A stretch of DNA of 64,000 bases from Bacillus sp. ISL-45 (GTDB lineage: Bacteria > Bacillota > Bacilli > Bacillales > Cytobacillaceae), in assembly GCF_018613195.1 (NCBI RefSeq), contig NZ_JAGGQQ010000006.1, forward strand, positions 241,100-305,099, given 5' to 3'. The translations under genes and the position numbers were made by a program. Below the pieces are notes generated by a model. It was not told the origin of the DNA. It worked only from the letters and a program-made list of their open reading frames with translations, and did no database searches. Positions 61,030 through 64,000 of this stretch are shown one piece after another (positions within the stretch are counted from its first letter, which is position 1; each line of letters starts with the position of its first letter).

Positions 61030-61193
61030 AGGCTGTTTTCGTAAAGATTGTTTAACGTGATCAAAAGCCATTTTGCAGGTCGGTATTAAGTATGCAAGCT
61101 CTTTTCTCATAATTAGCTTTAATTTTGTGAAGAAACATAGGTTTTTCAATCCAATTTAGTATTCAATAGCAACAAAGTTTGAGAAATGAGCCT
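61030..61193. mobile_element. MITE-like element, copy 4
   Basis: AGGCTGTTTTCGTAAAGATT at the left and AACAAAGTTTGAGAAATGAG followed by CCT at the right; 164 bp, lacking about 20 bp that copies 1 and 2 have after GATTGTT. It lies in the upstream region of the ATL gene, 23 bp from its start codon, and so must replace or supply the promoter. Confidence 0.82.
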
Positions 61194-61212
61194 CTTCAAA
61201 ACAAATATATCA

Positions 61213-61245
61213 TAAAAATCCCTAACCTTAAGCCAGGGATTTTTA
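61213..61245. terminator. Terminator of the CBO0543-type gene
   Basis: AAAAATCCCT / AGGGATTTTT with an 11-nt loop; T-rich on both sides. Confidence 0.82.
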
Positions 61246-61251
61246 TTTTTA

Positions 61252-61857
61252 TCATATAGAAGAATAAGATTTAAATTTTTTTATGATTGCCCAGCAAATT
61301 AGTCCTATTAACCAGTAAATCGGAAATGAATAAATGTGTTTCCAGGTAATTTCTTTATAAATCCCCAGGTACACCATGAAAGGTTCTGCAACAAAAGCCA
61401 GGAAAAGGGATAACACACCTGTAGCGAAAAAAAACTTTTTAAATGACATACTGAATTTTTGATAGACCATCATAAAAGGGATTATCACGACCCCCACATC
61501 ATATGGATATAGCTGCGGATTTAAATACGGAGTGAGCCTGACCGGATATGTCCATACCATAGCGTTGCTTCCGATTGAATCCAGGAAGATGGCTGTAACA
61601 CCATAGAATAAGCCGTAGGCTGTATTTTCAATCAGACTCGTTTTATCAACTTGTACCCACCAGACAATTGCCGGGACGATGGAAAGAACCACCAAAAACC
61701 ACCATTTATAGGTTAGGAAATTATTTTCATACCAGTACGTCCTTAATACTTTATGAAATTTCTCCTCAGCATCCAATAGTTCCTGGAGCGAGATAGAGCT
61801 TATAATCATATAATCATTCAATTGGTATCCAATTGCGCAAAAAACTAATGAAAGCAT
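61252..61857 (-). CDS. CBO0543-family membrane protein
   Basis: 201 residues with five hydrophobic segments. VLRTYWYENNFLTYKWWFLV, then IVWWVQVDKTSLIENTAYGL, DSIGSNAMVWTYPVRLTPYL and KHIYSFPIYWLIGLICWAII are the conserved blocks of the CBO0543 family, found in spore-formers; role unknown. AAAGGGTGTGATTTT precedes the ATG. A second, weaker family member may be the gene at 17939. Confidence 0.82.
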   Translation of the reverse strand: MLSLVFCAIGYQLNDYMIISSISLQELLDAEEKFHKVLRTYWYENNFLTYKWWFLVVLSIVPAIVWWVQVDKTSLIENTAYGLFYGVTAIFLDSIGSNAMVWTYPVRLTPYLNPQLYPYDVGVVIIPFMMVYQKFSMSFKKFFFATGVLSLFLAFVAEPFMVYLGIYKEITWKHIYSFPIYWLIGLICWAIIKKFKSYSSI

Positions 61858-61915
61858 AAAATCACACCCTTTGTATATAGAGTGTGATTTTTGCTCTTTA
61901 ATATGTAGATTTCAA

Positions 61916-62197
61916 CTAATTTTGATGCTTTATTTCTTTATATAACTCGATAAACTGATCAGGCTTTGTATTCGTAAAATAGGAATACACTCCTCTTGTT
62001 GTATGCAGATAAAGAAACCCTTTCATCCCTGACATTTTCTTGAATGTAATATCTAAAATGTCATGTAGATGAAAAATGTCAGAAGCAGTGGTGATCCTGT
62101 CATGATACATCCGTATGAATTGTTCGTTTTCAATATAAACTTGCTCATTATCCTCAATTCTGCGATCCACTTTTAAGTATCTATGTGAACAGAGCAT
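61916..62197 (-). CDS. Hypothetical protein, possible PH-like domain
   Basis: 93 residues, not recognised. EQFIRMYHDRITTASDIFHL, DILDITFKKMSGMKGFLYLH, and GVYSYFTNTKPDQFIELYKE; the last part recalls bacterial PH-like domains, but this is weak. No membrane segment. GGGAGGAAGC lies before the ATG. It is upstream of, and co-directional with, the CBO0543 gene. Confidence 0.6.
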   Translation of the reverse strand: MLCSHRYLKVDRRIEDNEQVYIENEQFIRMYHDRITTASDIFHLHDILDITFKKMSGMKGFLYLHTTRGVYSYFTNTKPDQFIELYKEIKHQN

Positions 62198-62314
62198 TCA
62201 CAGCTTCCTCCCTTCTGATCATTTTTCTTCCTTTTTTTATTTTACTCATGTTGTTTAACAATACCAAATATATTTAACAATAATAACAGGTGTTTCATAT
62301 TGAGGAGGATATTT

Positions 62315-62776
62315 TTGAAGTGCATCGGTGAACTTTTAGATCAGGAGAAGTACTCGGTCAATGGGAGAATTGCGATTATCGAAAATAAGGAAGCCGTATT
62401 AAATGTGTTTGGATTCAGGAGTGCCAAATGGCTTGATTTATGGGATATCGACTCACGGATTCTGACACTTTTTTATAAATCATTTGAAGCTGATTTCGAT
62501 TGGTTCATCGTGGTATATGACTATCCAAATTTCTGTGCAGACAAAGATATAAAAGAAGCGATTATCTGGCATGAACTGGGTCATATTGATTTCCCGGTGC
62601 TTGAGCAGCAGCTTAATATAGAAAATGAAATACAATGTGATGGTCTAGCTATCAAAAATGGGCACCAGGAAGGCATCCGAAAAATACTGAATCTTACCAT
62701 GAAGATGGCTAAAACACTTAACCATGAAATTTTAACTCATATTACGTTCGAACGGCAACTGAAACTGCCTGGCTGA
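62315..62776 (+). CDS. HExxH zinc-peptidase-like protein
   Basis: About 153 residues. IIWHELGHIDFPVLEQQLNI is an HExxH zinc motif and the following ENEIQCDGLAIKNG supplies E and D residues where the third ligand would be (ExxCD). Resembles ImmA/IrrE-like or M78-type minimal peptidases in motif only. No signal peptide, so cytoplasmic. TTG 62315 with GGAGG upstream. Role unknown. Confidence 0.65.
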   Translation: MKCIGELLDQEKYSVNGRIAIIENKEAVLNVFGFRSAKWLDLWDIDSRILTLFYKSFEADFDWFIVVYDYPNFCADKDIKEAIIWHELGHIDFPVLEQQLNIENEIQCDGLAIKNGHQEGIRKILNLTMKMAKTLNHEILTHITFERQLKLPG

Positions 62777-62915
62777 AAAATGATCTTAAGACTTGAAGAA
62801 TTTTAATTTACGATTTCACGCTTTAAATTCCCTTCATCTTATTAAAAAACCTGATTTTAGCAGGAGACAAGCTCCTGGCTCGCCCTTCTAAAATGGTTCC
62901 ACAAAATAAAGATAA

Positions 62916-62953
62916 AGAAGTCCCAAAAAATCACTTTTGGGACTTCTTCTTTA
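62916..62953. terminator. Terminator of ppc
   Basis: Perfect stem AAGAAGTCCCAAAA / TTTTGGGACTTCTT, 6-nt loop, flanked by A and T. Confidence 0.88.
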
Positions 62954-62955
62954 CA

Positions 62956-64000
62956 TCAACCAGTATTCCTTAGTCCAGCAGCAACGCCGCTGATTGTTAA
63001 TAAAACCTGAGTCAATAATTCATCATCCGGATTCTCATCCTTGCGAAGCTCTTTAATCAATTCCACCTGAATGAAGTTTAGGGGATCGACATATGGATTT
63101 CGTCTATGGACTGAATCTTTGATATTTGGTGTATGGTCAAGAAGTTCCTCATCCTCTGTAATCTGCAGAAGGATGTTCTTGGTTCGTTCATATTCCTCCA
63201 GAATATTGCCAAAGATACGGTCAGCAATTGCTTTATCTTCCACAAGTGAAGTGTATTCCTGTGCAGTAGTTATATCCGCTTTCATTAAAGCCATTTGAAG
63301 ATTATCAACCGTACTTCGGAAAAAAGGCCATTCTTCATACATTTCCTGTAAGACTTTCAAATTCTCTGGATTTTTCTGTACGAAGCTCTGCAAGCCTGTT
63401 CCAGCCGCATACCAGGCCGGGAAAAGCTGTCTGCTTTGTGTCCAGGCGAATACCCAAGGAATCGCACGAAGATTTTCGAACTTGGCACTGTTTTTACGGC
63501 TCATCGGACGTGAACCGATATTCAATTCAGCAAGCTCTTTCAATGGTGTAGCCTGATTGAAATAGGAGATGAAATCAGGATCCTCGAACACTAACGCCTG
63601 ATATTTCCTTAAAGAAACGGCAGAAATCTGCTCGATGGCATCTACCCATCTTTGGTCACGCAGGTGGCCTTGCTCTGATTCTTTCAATACATTGGCTGCT
63701 GCCTTCATCATAGTTGAGGTTGCCTGTTCGAGACTTCTATAGGCAATATCCTTCAACAGATAACGAGAAGATAAGACTTCACCTTGCTCGGTAATTTTGA
63801 CTCCCTGTCCAAGTGTCTCGACAGGCTGGGAAAGCAGGCTCTTGTTCAATGGACCGCCTCCACGGCCGAGAGAACCCCCTCTGCCATGGAAGAACTTAAG
63901 GCCGATTTGATATTTCTTCGCCATTTCATTGATCTCCAGCTGGGCTTTGTAAAGCTTCCAGTTGGCTGTCAATGTTCCCCCATCCTTGCTTCCATCTGAG
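62956..64000 (-). CDS. ppc: Phosphoenolpyruvate carboxylase, C-terminal part (5' end cut by window)
   Basis: Anaplerotic enzyme: phosphoenolpyruvate plus bicarbonate to oxaloacetate. The visible 348 or so residues are the C-terminal third. FHGRGGSLGRGGGPLNKSLL is the catalytic glycine-rich loop; SRPMSRKNSAKFENLRAIPW and FAWTQSRQLFPAWYAAGTGL are the allosteric/active-site blocks; the end AAGLRNTG is the universal PEPC C-terminus. It reads open through the right edge (SDGSKDGGTLTANWKL). Confidence 0.95.
   Translation of the reverse strand, partial: SDGSKDGGTLTANWKLYKAQLEINEMAKKYQIGLKFFHGRGGSLGRGGGPLNKSLLSQPVETLGQGVKITEQGEVLSSRYLLKDIAYRSLEQATSTMMKAAANVLKESEQGHLRDQRWVDAIEQISAVSLRKYQALVFEDPDFISYFNQATPLKELAELNIGSRPMSRKNSAKFENLRAIPWVFAWTQSRQLFPAWYAAGTGLQSFVQKNPENLKVLQEMYEEWPFFRSTVDNLQMALMKADITTAQEYTSLVEDKAIADRIFGNILEEYERTKNILLQITEDEELLDHTPNIKDSVHRRNPYVDPLNFIQVELIKELRKDENPDDELLTQVLLTISGVAAGLRNTG

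Overview
The window looks like chromosomal DNA of a low-GC, spore-forming Bacillaceae bacterium, probably a marine or soil Bacillus/Mesobacillus-type organism. This rests on gene content: dppA-dppB, the des/desK/desR cold-membrane system, a preQ1-I riboswitch before queCDE, a thermolysin-type protease, an MhqR-type operator, a sigma-B promoter before a csbD-like gene, and an Mnx-type manganese oxidase cluster. Strong AGGAGG-type ribosome binding sites and frequent TTG/GTG starts agree. I saw no rRNA, tRNA, CRISPR array or complete insertion sequence. The window opens inside dppB and closes inside ppc.

Layout: 1-2.7 kb dppB, dppA and a CoA-type Nudix hydrolase. 2.9-3.5 kb a 52-bp tandem array. 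3.5-9.1 kb a small membrane protein, Cof hydrolase, formate/nitrite channel, a PadR-MFS operon with promoter and operator, and aspartase. 9.4-12.9 kb a MerR-type coiled-coil protein with 18-residue repeats, GDPD, a 53-bp array and a frameshifted PPOX flavoprotein. 13-18.8 kb an AbrB-family transporter, DUF3231, a GGDEF protein and membrane proteins. 18.9-21.3 kb a regulator made of an HTH fused to a decayed F1-ATPase beta-like domain, divergent from pduL, then csbD. 21.3-31.8 kb pssA, malL with a LacI-type regulator and two operators, a DEAD-box helicase, a neutral protease and a GIY-YIG protein. 32-35.2 kb desR-desK-des. 36.8-37.3 kb a second 53-bp array. 37.5-40 kb a queuosine-precursor operon with a VUT transporter. 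40.6-48.7 kb the manganese oxidase (mnxE-mnxF-mnxG) locus with flanking related proteins. 48.9-64 kb metabolic, stress and hypothetical genes, including an mhqED-like operon with its operator, two more broken genes and ppc.

Three things stand out. First, the HTH/F1-beta fusion has lost the P-loop lysine and faces pduL across two TTACT-N6-AGTAA palindromes. Second, five intergenic tandem arrays have different cores but nearly the same architecture: inverted-repeat cores spaced 52 or 53 bp apart (about five helical turns), four of the five lying between convergent genes. Third, a MITE-like element of about 165-185 bp with imperfect 30-bp terminal inverted repeats occurs four times (a fifth copy is very divergent). 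One copy has a 6-bp target duplication and supplies the C-terminus and stop codon of a gene in the manganese locus; another separates des from desKR. Three genes carry frameshifts or deletions, which may be real decay or sequence errors.
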